Source: Spirogloea muscicola (taxonomy: Eukaryota; Streptophyta; Zygnematophyceae; Spirogloeales; Spirogloeaceae). From it: a stretch of 25,853 nt of DNA. Under the pieces are notes generated by a model, which was not told where the DNA came from, ran no database searches, and worked only from the letters and a program-made list of their open reading frames with translations. Shown one piece after another: positions 1-8,905 of this stretch. The translations under genes were made by a program, and so were the position numbers. The stretch is from contig WELB01000105.1 of assembly GCA_009602725.1 (NCBI GenBank), forward strand, positions 9,417-35,269. The letters run 5' to 3'. Within the stretch, counting starts at the first letter, position 1. Every line of letters begins with the position of its first letter.

Positions 1-597
1 GCCTTGCAGCGAGCGGCCTTCGAGGCAGCGTGGCCGGCCCGCGAGGCAGAGAGCCCCAGGTTGGAGCGGTCGACCACATCGGTGGTGACTACATCGGCTA
101 TGATCCGCGCGCCACCTCCCGGCGTGGACGCCACCAGGTCCACACGACGCGTATGGTGTCCGTCAGCCCTCTTGAGGATGGGCATGACCGAGGCGTTCTC
201 CATCGCTACCGTGTGGCCCGCCTCCTGAAAGATCCCGAACATAGCATCACGCAAGTGGTCGTGCGCAGCTGTTCGTTCGCCTCCAGTGGCGCAGCGGAGG
301 AGATGCGCCGCCAGCTCCGCCGGGTCCGTCGACCGCTCCCCACATTCGCACTGCAGCACGCCCAGCAGGCAGGGCGGGGGGAGGCCCAGCAGGCGATGCG
401 TGGCCGTGCGGAACAGCTCGTCCGGCAGCCTGAGCGCATCATACAGTGGGAGCGCAGAGAGCCAGGCTGCCGCGCCGGGGGAGGCGGCCGACAGCAGCCG
501 AGCACGGCCGCGCACGTCGCCTGCGGGGAGGAGCTGCAGCGTGTCCGTGAACGTCGCCTTGTCCACAGCAGCCATGTATCGCGCCTGCGCCTGAAAG
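1..597 (-). mobile_element. LINE fragment: zinc knuckle and restriction-like endonuclease part, cut by left edge
   Basis: Read on the minus strand, one frame is open from about 597 to the window edge (about 190 codons; ATG-like codon at 575). It matches the C-terminal third of the LINE at 21763-22745. In order it shows MAAVDKATF, a CxC...HLLRC zinc knuckle followed by GGERTAAHDHLRDAMFGIF, and RVDLV then RIIADVVTTD. The last pair fits the (K/R)xD-x14-D active-site spacing of restriction-like endonucleases in R2/CRE/NeSL-type LINEs. The copy is 5'-truncated near 597, where it joins an unrelated short repeat module, and it runs off the left edge, so its 3' end is unseen. The frame is intact here, unlike the larger copy, so it may be younger. 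The family assignment rests on visible motifs only. Confidence 0.75.
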
Positions 598-676
598 AGA
601 GAAGGCTCGCGGGGCGCATGAAATGAATTGGAGGCCATTTCAAACCGATACATTGTTGAGGCAGAGTCTAGGGCAA
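598..676 (-). repeat. Short dispersed module B (SINE-like head)
   Basis: The segment GGCGCATGAAATGAATTGG with the following CATTGTTGAGGCAGAGTC recurs, slightly changed, at 7664-7722, 8818-8880 and 18483-18540 on the same strand, and at 6373-6436 and 9575-9640 in the opposite orientation. Elsewhere it normally sits next to the GGCTGGC stem-loop. Here it directly abuts the truncated 5' end of the LINE fragment at 1-597. No coding potential is seen. It may be the body of a non-autonomous retroelement or part of a longer LINE 3' UTR. Confidence 0.5.
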
Positions 677-778
677 ACTAAACAGGGCTACATAATATGG
701 AGACCGAAACTAAGGTGCCTAAGGTGACATCAGTACCCACCGTCTCAAAGAATAAGACAGGACGCTGCCAGGAGATGG

Positions 779-813
779 CGGTGGCCAATCCCACCAGGTG
801 GGATTGGCCACCG
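779..813. repeat. Perfect 35-bp palindrome (17-bp arms, 1-nt centre)
   Basis: Bases 779-795 are the exact reverse complement of 797-813, with a single A at 796 between them. The left arm begins CGGTGGCCAATCCCACC. It lies just before the 5' boundary of the truncated LINE copy at 835-1215. It could be a fold-back junction made during integration or repair, or a protein-binding palindrome; the sequence alone does not decide. Confidence 0.85.
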
Positions 814-834
814 AGGGCTTTCAATCTGGCCGCG

Positions 835-1215
835 CTTCTTTTTCGGCAGCCGCTGGCTGGATCTCCTCCAGCGGCTTGCCCGTCAGGCCATTGACCGGCG
901 GCCGGGTCGGCTGTCGCTTCTATGGGGAGCCGGTCGACTTTCCTGCAGTCGGGTCGCTGGCGCAAGTGTTTCGAATGCGCCTGGCCGTCTCGCTGCAGAG
1001 GTCTATGGCCCGGGCGTTGCACCTTCGTGCCGGCAGAGCCCTCGCTGCTGCCTCTGGCTCTGGCGAGGGGACCCACTTCAACGAGCCTAGCATCTCCGAC
1101 CTGCGGCTGCTTAGCAGAGGTTACTGAGTGATTCTCCTGTAGCTCTTTGGATTTTGTCCATTCTTGTTTTTGGCTGGCTTCTGCCAGCCCCTCTCTTCTA
1201 TGGGCGAGCTCATTC
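835..1215 (+). mobile_element. 5'-truncated LINE 3' end with 3' UTR stem-loop
   Basis: The coding remnant reads WLDLLQRLARQAIDRRPG, then after a frame shift VGSLAQVFRMRLAVSLQRS, ending SISDLRLLSRGY with a TGA at 1125-1127. This is the C-terminus of the large LINE at 21763-25850. The 3' UTR carries GTCCATTCTTG, then the stem-loop GGCTGGCttctGCCAGCC at 1172-1189, and ends around CTATGGGCGAGCTCATTC. The next LINE tail starts immediately after it. Internal frame damage shows it is dead. Confidence 0.75.
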
Positions 1216-1562
1216 TCTTTCTCGGTCTGCCAGGGGCGCTGCCCGGCTTCAATGCCGCCGGTTCGTTAGCCCAGGTCTTCCGCATGCGCCTGGCAGTATC
1301 GCTCCAACGATCCCTTGCCCACGCCGTCCACACGCGATCAGGACGTGCTCTGGCCGCCGCCTCTGGGTCTCGGCGGAGTGCCTCCTTCCCTGCCGCGAGT
1401 TACTCCGACCTGATGTTGCTCACTCGAGGTTACTGAGCTTCCCTAGTGCGTTGTCGTGTTCGGTAGTGTAGTCCTTTTTTCTTTTTTCAGCGCCCCTCTT
1501 TGGCTTTGGAGATTGTCCAATCTTTTTGGGCTGGCTTTGCCAGCTCTTTTCTCTATGGTGGC
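1216..1562 (+). mobile_element. Second LINE 3' end, head-to-tail with the previous one
   Basis: An intact frame from about 1222 to 1436 reads PGFNAAGSLAQVFRMRLAVS and ends SYSDLMLLTRGY-stop. It is the same protein end as the preceding copy but belongs to the SYSDLxLLTRGY subfamily. Its 3' UTR differs from the previous copy (GTGTAGTCCTTTTTTC, then CTTTGGCTTTGGA), yet it has the same GTCCAATCTTTTTGGGCTGG stem-loop at about 1528-1545. It begins right at the end of the preceding element, with no host DNA in between. Confidence 0.75.
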
Positions 1563-2060
1563 TGGGAGAGGCCAGCCCAGATCAAAGACTGAGCAAAGTC
1601 TGAAGGGGTCAGGGAAGGCGGCCTCAAAGGCCATGTTAGCCTGAGAACGTCACTCACTAAATTAATCAAACATTTCTGGCAGCTAGTCTGTCTGATTTGA
1701 GGCTCCTCATCCGTCACTACTGAGTGGTCCATCCTCCCCCCGTTCTGACATAGCTTCTTCGGGCCCCTTCGTAAGAAGAAAGTGCTCGCCCATTGAGAAT
1801 AGGGGCTGGAACAACCAGCCCGAAAAAGAATGAACAGAGTACGAGAAGGGGGCCAGGGGAAGCGCTAAGTAACAGAAACAAAGCTGCTACGAGACACTCG
1901 TAGCTGCTAAGCTTTCTTTGGCCCCTTCGAACTTTTGTCGATTCTTTTCGGGCTGGCTTTTAACATTTCGGGCTCGCTTGCCCCCATTGGGAGTGCCACA
2001 TCTTCCCACTGCAAGCCCGGAACCGGGCGGACCAAGCTCGGCCCCGCTCTGGGCCAGCAC
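1563..2060. mobile_element. Stack of LINE tails in both orientations upstream of HGH1
   Basis: Pieces recognised are: a minus-strand stem-loop at 1563-1580; a plus-strand tail ending SLSDLRLLIRHY-stop at about 1678-1721; a minus-strand tail at 1781-1857 carrying GCTCGCCCATTGAG and the stem-loop; and a plus-strand tail at 1918-2030 with GGGCTGGC near 1950 and TTGCCCCCATTGGGAG. The inverted junction near 1890-1908 has the arms CTACGAG/CTCGTAG. These remnants reach to within about 200 bp of the HGH1 start codon, so part of that promoter is probably LINE-derived. Confidence 0.55.
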
Positions 2061-2233
2061 TTTCTTCTGGACCTGGAGGACAACCCCTGCCAACCCAAAC
2101 CAATCTATCAAGCCAGCAGCTGTCCGTCGGGGACGCAGGGTTTAGCTTGGCGCCTGGCTCCCCGCGAGGGCCGCCGTGACCGCCCGCGCGGGCTCCGCCG
2201 GCCCGGCGAGCAGCGCTGCCATCTCCAAGGGTA

Positions 2234-4535
2234 ATGGCCGCGGAGCTGGACGAGCTGGTGGAGTTCCTGGGCTCCCCGCGCCCCGAGGTCTGCTTTGCAT
2301 CGCAGCGGCCACCGAGGAGCCTTTACGGTCCTCCACACACCGCCATCGCCCCGTGAAGCCATTGAGCTCGCCAGTGCGCTCGCAGAGGCCCGCCTCCTCG
2401 CTGGAGCTTGACGGGGCCTCGAGGCGGCCCTGGCAGGTGCGCCGGGAGGCGGTGAGCATTGTGGCGGGCCTGGCGGGCAGCGAGGACGGCGCCGCCGTGC
2501 TGGCCGCCAGCGCCCCGGCGCTGCTGCCGCCGCTCCTGCGCCTCCTGGCTCAAGACCAGGTGTATGCAGCGCGCCTCTGCTGAATCCCTGAACTCGACTT
2601 AATCCCAAAACCTTAAATCCCACCTCCCGCCTGCCATCTTTCTCAAAGCCTCGGCCTCCGTGGAACAGTGTGCTTTGGCCCGCGTCGTTGCTTCCTGGTG
2701 GTAGCCCACAGGAGCGCCGCAGCTTCATCCCTGCCACTGACCAGCTGGGCCGCTTGCAGCCGGCTGCTGACGACCTGGGTGCAGCTCGTGCCGTGCCCTC
2801 GGGCCCAATGCTCCTCTCACCAGAGACCTCGGCTGTTACACCAGGAGGTGGCAGAGCCTGCGGCAGGCGCTCTCGTGAACCTGTCGGCAAATGCAGGAGT
2901 GGCGGCCGCCTTGACTCAGCATGGCGGAGTGGAGGCTGCCGTGCAGCTCCTACTGCAGCCGCCGGCGGCCCGGCCGAGCGCAGCACGGCTGCTCGTGATG
3001 CTGCTGGCCAACCTCACCCGCGAGGAGCCTGGCGCCCGGCACATGCTGCAGGTTCCGAGCTGCCGGCGGAGACCAAGTCCTACAATGCTCGAGTACTTGC
3101 AGACCAGCAGGTGCCAGCTAAGGGCAGCCTCGTTGACAGCTGCCTTCATTTGCCGTTGTCTGCAGGAGGACCCCCGGGGGAAGGCAAAGGGCGAGTATCT
3201 GGCCAAGCTCCTGCAGCTCTTCCTGCGGACACCACTAGACAAGCAGCGTGAGGACTAGGTCAGCCTGTCCATCTGCTGCCTTATCCTTACGAGTACAATC
3301 ACGGCAGGCTGACGAGTTTTGCGAAGTGCCTGTGCTGCAGAAGACGACGCCTTTGAGCACGTTGCGGCGATTATGGTCAATGTGACACGCCTCCAGGCTG
3401 GGCGGCGGCTGGTGCTGGATCCGGAGCGTGCGCTGCTGAAGCAGATACTACCACAGATTGAGTCTCAGAGCGTTGTTCGTCGGCAGGGGGTGCGCGCCCT
3501 TTCATGCTCTTAGTTGTTCACTTGTGGCACATGACTTCATGTGCTGAAGTCAGTCTAGAACCCCAAATGCAACAGGTACTCCTCCTAAAATCTCCCGATG
3601 CTAAGCAACATCTACCATACTGTAGGAAGTGGCGCAACCTCTGCACTGTCAGGGACACTGACATGCATCCTTGAAATGCTTGCCAAACGCTGGCTCTGAG
3701 GCCTGACCCTGCCTGAAGAAAATCTGGTTGCGCACAGCTTGATTCAACCCTGGTCAGGTGTCAGGCACAGTGAGGAACTGCTGCTTTGAGGCTGAGACGC
3801 AGCTGGCCAACCTACTCCGAACTTCAGAGTTTTTGTGGCCCGCTCTGCTGCTGCCATTGGCCGGCTCCAGAGCTTACAGCGACGCAGATTGCAAAATGAT
3901 GCCGGCAGAGCTTGCTGTGCCACTCTCGTTCGAGCGCCCAGTTGAGGAGGACCCACATGTCAAGGCGGAGGCTGCTGAGGCTCTCTACCTTATTGCAATG
4001 CAGGTGAGTAAGCATCCTCGTCCTCTTGATAATTCACAGTTCTAAACACTTTCTCCAGACTTCCTTGGGTTGGTGAGTATGGTTGGTCCTGCATGTGTTT
4101 TGGTGGGCTGCATAGCATGAATTTTAGCGGATCTCTGTGGTGGGTTGCATGAGAGCCTGTACTGCCCTGGAAAGCAGGAGGAAGGCCGCCAAGCCCTCTG
4201 GAAGGTCAATGCTCCAAGGATCCTCCAAGTGGGGTACGAGGACGAGCAAGATCCCCAGGTCAACGAAGCATACGAGCGCATTGGCTCGCTGGTAAGTCAC
4301 CTCCCCTCCTTGAGGAGATAAGACAAGTAGGCTGTGTGAAGTACAGCATGAATGGGTTGCAATCTTGCTTGCTGGTATGCCCCTGGTGGTGAGTAGCAGG
4401 GCTTAGGACGTTGCTTTTGTAGCTTGGCATCTTCAATGCCATGCTATGCCTGACTGAGTCTTACACCCTTGTTTGGCTGTCCCTTGTCTGATGCAGCTTG
4501 TAGAGGAAAGTGGCAAGCAGGAGCAACAGCAATAG
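2234..4535 (+). CDS. HGH1: HGH1-family protein (armadillo-type eEF2-folding chaperone), 8 exons
   Basis: Eight exons join in phase with GT-AG introns: 2234-2287, 2437-2559, 2845-3051, 3166-3247, 3341-3489, 3758-4003, 4178-4291 and 4497-4535. They total 1014 nt (337 residues), near the usual family length of about 340-390. Visible family landmarks are VRREAVSIVAGLAG, ALVNLSANAGVAAAL, LLVMLLANLTREEPGARHML, HVAAIMVNVTRLQAGRRL (DUF383 region), then VRNCCFE, VKAEAAEALYLIAMQ and EEGRQALWKVNAPRILQVGY ending in YERIGSL (DUF384 region). Yeast Hgh1 is a cytosolic armadillo-repeat factor that works with TRiC and Hsp90 to fold translation elongation factor 2; the same role here is inferred. The first ATG at 2234 gives the short MAAELDELVEFLGSP start typical of the family. 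No broken frame or missing landmark was found. LINE tails lie immediately upstream. Confidence 0.93.
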
Positions 4536-6020
4536 TCAGTACATGTGGTTGTGCCCACCCACAAGAGCATCCATGTTGCATTGAGCAGCTAGGTAACCTG
4601 TTGACCTGCAAGCAATGTGAACTCTGTTGGCTGGCTTGGGCTTTTGTCTGCGTTCCGAGGACGCCTGTGAGGTCAATTGAAGATAGACGGGTATGGGAGT
4701 CCTTTAGACATCTGCAGATAAGTATCTGCTCGTCCACAGTCTTATGAATACCCTCATGGGTGCAAAAATTTGGGGGAGATGTGGCAAAGATGGTCCTGTG
4801 CAGTGGGCGTGTTGTACATGGCACCTATTCTTGAGCCACTTAGTCTCCTGAATGATTAGTACTTCACTCAGAAGTAGATTGTCAGCTACTCCGATTCCTC
4901 ACTGCTGGGAGCCGACTTGTTGACCTTCCTGCACGGATCAAATGGCAGCTGTTCCAAGCACGCATTGCTATGAATTGCCAGTCAATAGCAACAGGAAGTC
5001 TGTCCTATCTAGAGGTGGCACCCTCCATACATCTCGTGCCATATTGGGCCGCTCGACATAGCTTCTGCAAAGCTCAAGGCAAACAAGAAGCTATGCTGAC
5101 AATTTAATCTCTTAATGATATACCCATTGCCAATAAAGTTGAAGTCAATTACCAGCTATCAACTACAAGTCTATCTCTTCTGTATGCACAAGCACGGTGG
5201 AATGATCATTACAGTGACTATCTTCAAACAAATTCTGCATAGATTCTGAAGTCGGTCTTGTGCTGCTAGGGAACAGCATAGAAAGCCTGACTGAGGCACA
5301 GCCGATCTGTCTCTCTTGCCTTCCTGAAGTCGTATGTGGTCTGAAGGGTCAGTGTTTCTCTAAAAGGTAGTATGAAAGAACTGTATGAAACAGCAGATAT
5401 CACCTTCTGGTACTGCTGTCAAGCGTGGTACTTCCTGCCAAAGTGGTCCTCCTGCCTGACTTATACATGGTATGTGTCAAGTCAAAAGTTCAAGTCAAAA
5501 GGCTCCAAGAAGCTACAGCCGAACCCTCATCAGATAGGGCTCCCTCCAAATACAGTGGGACTGAAACGTATGTGCAAAAGAGTGGGTTGCAATTTGTATT
5601 GGACTTTCAGTCACACAATACAAGTGACAACGTTGTGCTTCTAGCTCGCTGCAATATGTCAATAGTATCTCCTGTCAATAGTATCTCCAACGCTGTGCTT
5701 CTAGCTCGCTGCAACATGTCAATAGTATCTCCAACGCTAGCTCCACACGAGTAGGCGCATTTTGTCACACCTCAGAGATTGATCTGGCCTTCAAGTCCTC
5801 AGGAACATGCAAGGCGCTAGCCTTGCATGGCTAGTCAAGTGCATTTTGTCAATGACCACGCCAGCTGGTCATGAAAGGCAAGCTGTTCTTGAAGGCTTGG
5901 TCAGTGGCGGCATAAAGCATCAGTAAGGATGTGCTGATTTTCACGCCCAAGTGCGATGTTGCGCGGCTGGACGCTGTAAGGACCTGCAGGTGTGCACAGT
6001 GGCAAGAAGCAAATTCTCCA
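4536..6020. other. Non-coding stretch downstream of HGH1
   Basis: This holds the HGH1 3' UTR and about 1.4 kb without a recognisable gene. Short open frames exist (for example 4469-4747 and 5372-5754, + strand) but none resembles a known family or shows splice-consistent extension. The only structure noticed is the tandem repeat at 5628-5746. Confidence 0.6.
5628..5746. repeat. Two-copy 60-bp tandem repeat with an internal 16-bp duplication
   Basis: The segment beginning CAACGTTGTGCTTCTAGCTC repeats at a 60-bp period (second copy starts at about 5688), with only a few substitutions. Inside the first unit, TGTCAATAGTATCTCC is itself duplicated at 5657 and 5673. No coding role is apparent. Confidence 0.85.
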
Positions 6021-6860
6021 AATGCGACGAGGGCTGTGACAAGCCAGCCCACATAAGATTGGTGCTTAGGCAGAAAAGGCAGCAAAGGGTTAAGTGTACG
6101 TCACAGAAGTCCCAAGGCGAGGTTCGACCAGACAAGTCGCACACACTTTTTCCCCACGGAACTTCCTCCCCTCCCAGATGCATCACATCCTGCCGTCTAA
6201 TGACATTCGACCGGGCGGGCCACCTATTCCGTCCTGAACTAAGCCAGGTTGTCTGAGCAGAACCGATTACATGCTTCTTTGGGTCGTCAATTCATTTGTT
6301 TCCAACTTACAGTTTTGTAGTTCTGCCTGTCCGTTACATTGGGCTGGCCTCTCACAACTATTGCTGTTTTCCCATTAGTTTCTGCTTGAACAATGTTTTT
6401 TGGCTTGAACTGGCCTCACTTATATCGATGCAAGGTAATGGCCAGCCCAAAAGGAATGTGCAATGTACGGGGGCGGGGGTTGCAAAGAAAGCCAGCCGGC
6501 TGCATACGAACGGTATGATGATGAGCAAGCCGATGGCTATCAGGTGACAAAATAGTTTGGTCTGTGAGGGCAAGCCCGTAGTAAATACTGGGGTTGCTTT
6601 CACACGCACCAGGCAGGGCAGATGCTGCGCCGCTCAGGACACCTGGCAGGACCATTCCGCTGTAGCTGGCTCGCCGCTCTTGTATGATGGCAGCCGGATT
6701 CTTCGACACATGGGCAATTCCAAAGCGCTTATGGCCCCTTCGTAATTTGGCCCCTCCGAACCTTGTCAACTGTTTTCGGGCTGGCTTATTACAGCCCTTG
6801 CCCCCATCGGGAGAGTCCCAATTCAAAGATGGGCAAGGGCCATGAAATACCAGCCCGAGG
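6020..6860. mobile_element. Degenerate LINE/SINE tail fragments
   Basis: Short pieces of the stem-loop module occur near 6031-6055 (minus), 6338-6350 (plus), 6430-6445 (minus), 6728-6805 (plus, with GGCCCC, GTCAACTGTTTTCGGGCTGG and TTGCCCCCATCGGGAG) and 6828-6860 (minus). The module-B sequence TTGAACAATG...GGCTTGAACTGGCCTC lies at 6388-6420. No long coding remnant is left. The plus copy at 6728 is followed directly by an inverted copy, giving a fold-back arrangement. Confidence 0.5.
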
Positions 6861-7212
6861 ATACCGGACAAGGGACTGGACTGGGAGAAAATTTCCGAAG
6901 GGGGCGATGGCTGTGAAAGCAGAAGGGGCGAGGGCTGGGGAAAGCAGTAGGAAGTCGAGAAAGTAGATTGACGCGCTATCTCAGAGCTTGCCCGGTGGGA
7001 TGAATCACTCAGTAACCACGAGTGAGGAGCGCAAATTCGGAAGACTAGCAGCCGGAAAGCAGCAGGAAGCCGGATGAGCGTCGGATGAAGGTGGCGCTCC
7101 CAATGGGGGCAAGGGCTGTGAGAAGGCCCAAGAAAGAATTAACAAGGTTCAAAGGGGCCAGATTACGAGGGGGCCAAAAGCGCTATCTCAGGATTGGGGG
7201 AGGATGAATCAC
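6861..7212 (-). mobile_element. LINE tail(s), minus strand
   Basis: Read on the minus strand, 7085-7009 ends ...LPNLRLLTRGY-stop (stop 7011-7009), a short 5'-truncated coding end. Above it, 7085-7195 is the 3' UTR of the next copy (stop at 7215-7213): GGCCCCTTTGAACCTTG, a degraded stem-loop and TTGCCCCCATTGGGAG. The 3' UTR of the upper copy thus abuts the truncated coding end of the lower one. Nothing was recognised in 6861-7000. Confidence 0.55.
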
Positions 7213-7480
7213 TCAATAGCTACGAGTGAGGAGCCTCAGATCCGAAAAACTGTCGGAAAACAATCGCCCTGACGAAAGCCAGAGCCCGCAGCGAGAGCAC
7301 GCAGGCCTAAAGCGTGGGCCATGGACCGCTGAAGGGAAATGGAGAGCCGCATGCAGTATACCTGGGCTAACGAGCCAGCTGCGTTGAAGTCAGCCTGCTC
7401 ACCTCGTCTGCAGGACACAGCGCGCCGCGCAAGTCGGAGGGGAGGGAGCAGCTCTGAAATGACAAAAGACGCTCTACAGG
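7213..7480 (-). mobile_element. 5'-truncated LINE C-terminus, minus strand
   Basis: The minus-strand frame reads RGEQADFNAAGSLAQVYC, MRLSISLQRSMAHALGLR and GFRQGDCFP. A one-base frame break precedes DLRLLTRSY-stop (stop 7215-7213). The closest match is the plus-strand copy at 18975-19455. Its 3' UTR continues to about 7085 and has the TTGCCCCCATTGGGAG tail type. Confidence 0.7.
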
Positions 7481-7539
7481 GGGGTGATGGCTGTGGAAGA
7501 AGCAGGTCATTCAAAGAAGAGCAGCTCCTCCAGTTCACG

Positions 7540-7725
7540 GCAATGGCTGTGAGAGGCCAGCACAAGATAAAACAAGGGCCGAAGGGGAGGTCATTCAAAG
7601 TGGGTGGCCGCGGAAGGCCGGCCAAGATCAAGAGTGGACAAGGTGCGACAGGGAGAGAAGATGCGCAGTGCGCATGAAATGAAAGCAAGGCCAATTCAAG
7701 CCAATGCATTGTTCAGGCGGAATTG
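7540..7725 (-). mobile_element. Module B plus two stem-loop copies (SINE-like composite)
   Basis: On the minus strand, 7722-7664 carries GCCTGAACAATGCATTGGC and the GGCC...CATGCGC end of module B. Then come a GGCCGGCCTTCCGCGGCC variant stem near 7605-7623 and a GTGCTGGCCTCTCACAGCC stem-loop near 7546-7565. The order of module B followed by stem-loop matches 18545-18350 and 8890-8735. No coding potential is seen. Confidence 0.5.
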
Positions 7726-7862
7726 CAGAAATTGCAAAGAATGTGACGGGGAAAAGGAAAGAGAAATAGCGCGCGCCCAGAGAGAAGAGTGGCTGGCAGA
7801 AAGGAAGAGGGCCGACGGGGCGGGGCGGGAAGCGGGAGAAGAAATGGAGAGAAGGAATGAGC

Positions 7863-7978
7863 TCGCCCATAGAAGAGAGGGGCTGGCAGAAGCCAGCCGA
7901 AAAAGAATGGACAAAATCCAAAGAGCTACAGGAGAATCACTCAGTAACCCCTGCTAAGCAGCCGCAGGTCGGAGATGC
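7863..7978 (-). mobile_element. Very short LINE 3' end (LLSRGY-stop subfamily)
   Basis: On the minus strand this reads LASPTCGC / DLRLLSRGY-stop (near 7957), then the UTR CTCTTTGGATTTTGTCC and the stem-loop GGCTGGCttctGCCAGCC, then CTATGGGCGAGCTC. It is almost identical to the UTR of the plus-strand copy at 1128-1215, so the two are recent relatives. Only a few codons of coding sequence remain. Confidence 0.7.
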
Positions 7979-8280
7979 TAGGCTCGCCCATGGAAAAAGA
8001 GGGGCTAGCAAAGCCAACACAGAATAGAATGGACATCACCCAAAGGCCACAAAAAGGTGCCGAAAAGAACAAAACAAACACTTAGACACGAGATGATGCG
8101 GATGGAAGCTCAGTACCCACGAGTGAGCAACAGCAAGTCAGAAGAACTCAAGCTGGGAAAGAGGCAGTCCGCCGACACCCAGAGGCAGCAGCCATACCGC
8201 GGCCGGCGCGCGTGTGGACTGTGGGAGCCAGAGAGCGCTGGAAAGAGACCGCCAGTCTCATGCGATATAATTGGGCTAGC
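7979..8280 (-). mobile_element. LINE 3' end, SSDLLLLTRGY subfamily, minus strand
   Basis: The minus-strand coding remnant at about 8275-8110 reads MRLAVSFQRSLAPTVHTRAG and RRTASFP, and ends SSDLLLLTRGY-stop (stop 8112-8110). The 3' UTR down to 7979 resembles the one of the large LINE at 21625-21762: TTTTTGTGGCCTTTGG, a degraded stem-loop GTTGGCtttGCtAGCC, and CCATGGGCGAGCC. A stop codon lies inside the coding remnant. Confidence 0.65.
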
Positions 8281-8650
8281 CACCAGTCAATCTGGCCGCG
8301 CTTTCTTCAATATTGGGCTAGGGAGCCGGCAGCATTGAAGCACCTCCCCCTTTTTGTTTCCGGCTGAGATGGGCTTGCCAGCTGCATATCTGTCGCTCTT
8401 GCGACGACGAGTTTCGGCCTGTTTGCAGCGTGCTCAGGCTAGTGCCCTGCACCAGAAAGCTGGGCGAGCTTTAGTAGGTGGCAGAAGGGCTCCGTTACTG
8501 GCATCTAGTATTCATGCATCGAGTAGTGACCTTTATGTTTTGACCCGTGGTTATTGAGCGGGTCAATCTGGTGTAGGTTATGTAGATCTTTAGATGTTAT
8601 TGCCATTGTACCTGGCCATTTGGCCTACGTCTCTTTCTAACACACGGTCT
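8281..8650 (+). mobile_element. Family-2 LINE 3' end (DLYVLTRGY-stop)
   Basis: The frame 8354-8557 reads GLPAAYLSLLRRRVSACLQR, then ALHQKAGRALVGG, and ends SSDLYVLTRGY-stop. This shares only the general layout and the (L)LTRGY end with the major family, so it is a second LINE family. Its 3' UTR AGCGGGTCAATCTGG...TACCTGGCCATTTGGCC carries a 12-bp palindrome (GGCCATTTGGCC) instead of the GGCTGGC stem-loop. Related tails lie at 9374-9530, 14600-14790, 19600-19800, 20000-20210 and 21310-21510. The leading part (8281-8350) has the CCACCAGTCAATCTGGCCGC module. Confidence 0.7.
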
Positions 8651-8905
8651 TCTACCCTGGCAGACCAGGCCGCCGCTCGATGGCCTGGCGGGCAAGCCGC
8701 TGGAGGAGATCCAGCCAGCCACTACAGAAAGAAAGTGCTCGGCCATTGAGGATAGGGGCTGGAAAAGCCAGCCCAAAAAAGAATGAACAGATTACGAGAG
8801 GGGGCCAGAGAGAAGGCGCGCGGGGCGCATGAATTGAAAGGGAGGCCAATTCAAGCCAATACATTGTTCAGGCAGAGTCGAGTGCAGACTAAACAATGCC
8901 AGGGG
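8651..8905 (-). mobile_element. Module B, stem-loop and a 60-bp LINE coding scrap
   Basis: Read on the minus strand: module B (CTGAACAATGTATTGGCTTG, 8880-8818), GCGCGCCTTCTCTC, GGCCCCCTCTCG, the stem-loop TTTTTTGGGCTGGC...CCAGCCCC (about 8780-8755) and CAATGGCCGAGCACTTTC. It then runs straight into the LINE coding scrap GWLDLLQRLARQAIERRPG (8715-8655). The stem-loop tail therefore abuts a 5'-truncated LINE fragment. Confidence 0.6.

Noticed and set aside
2108-2986. A 292-codon minus-strand open frame
   Set aside because: It is antisense to HGH1 exons 1-3 and contains no recognisable domain; high GC explains its length.
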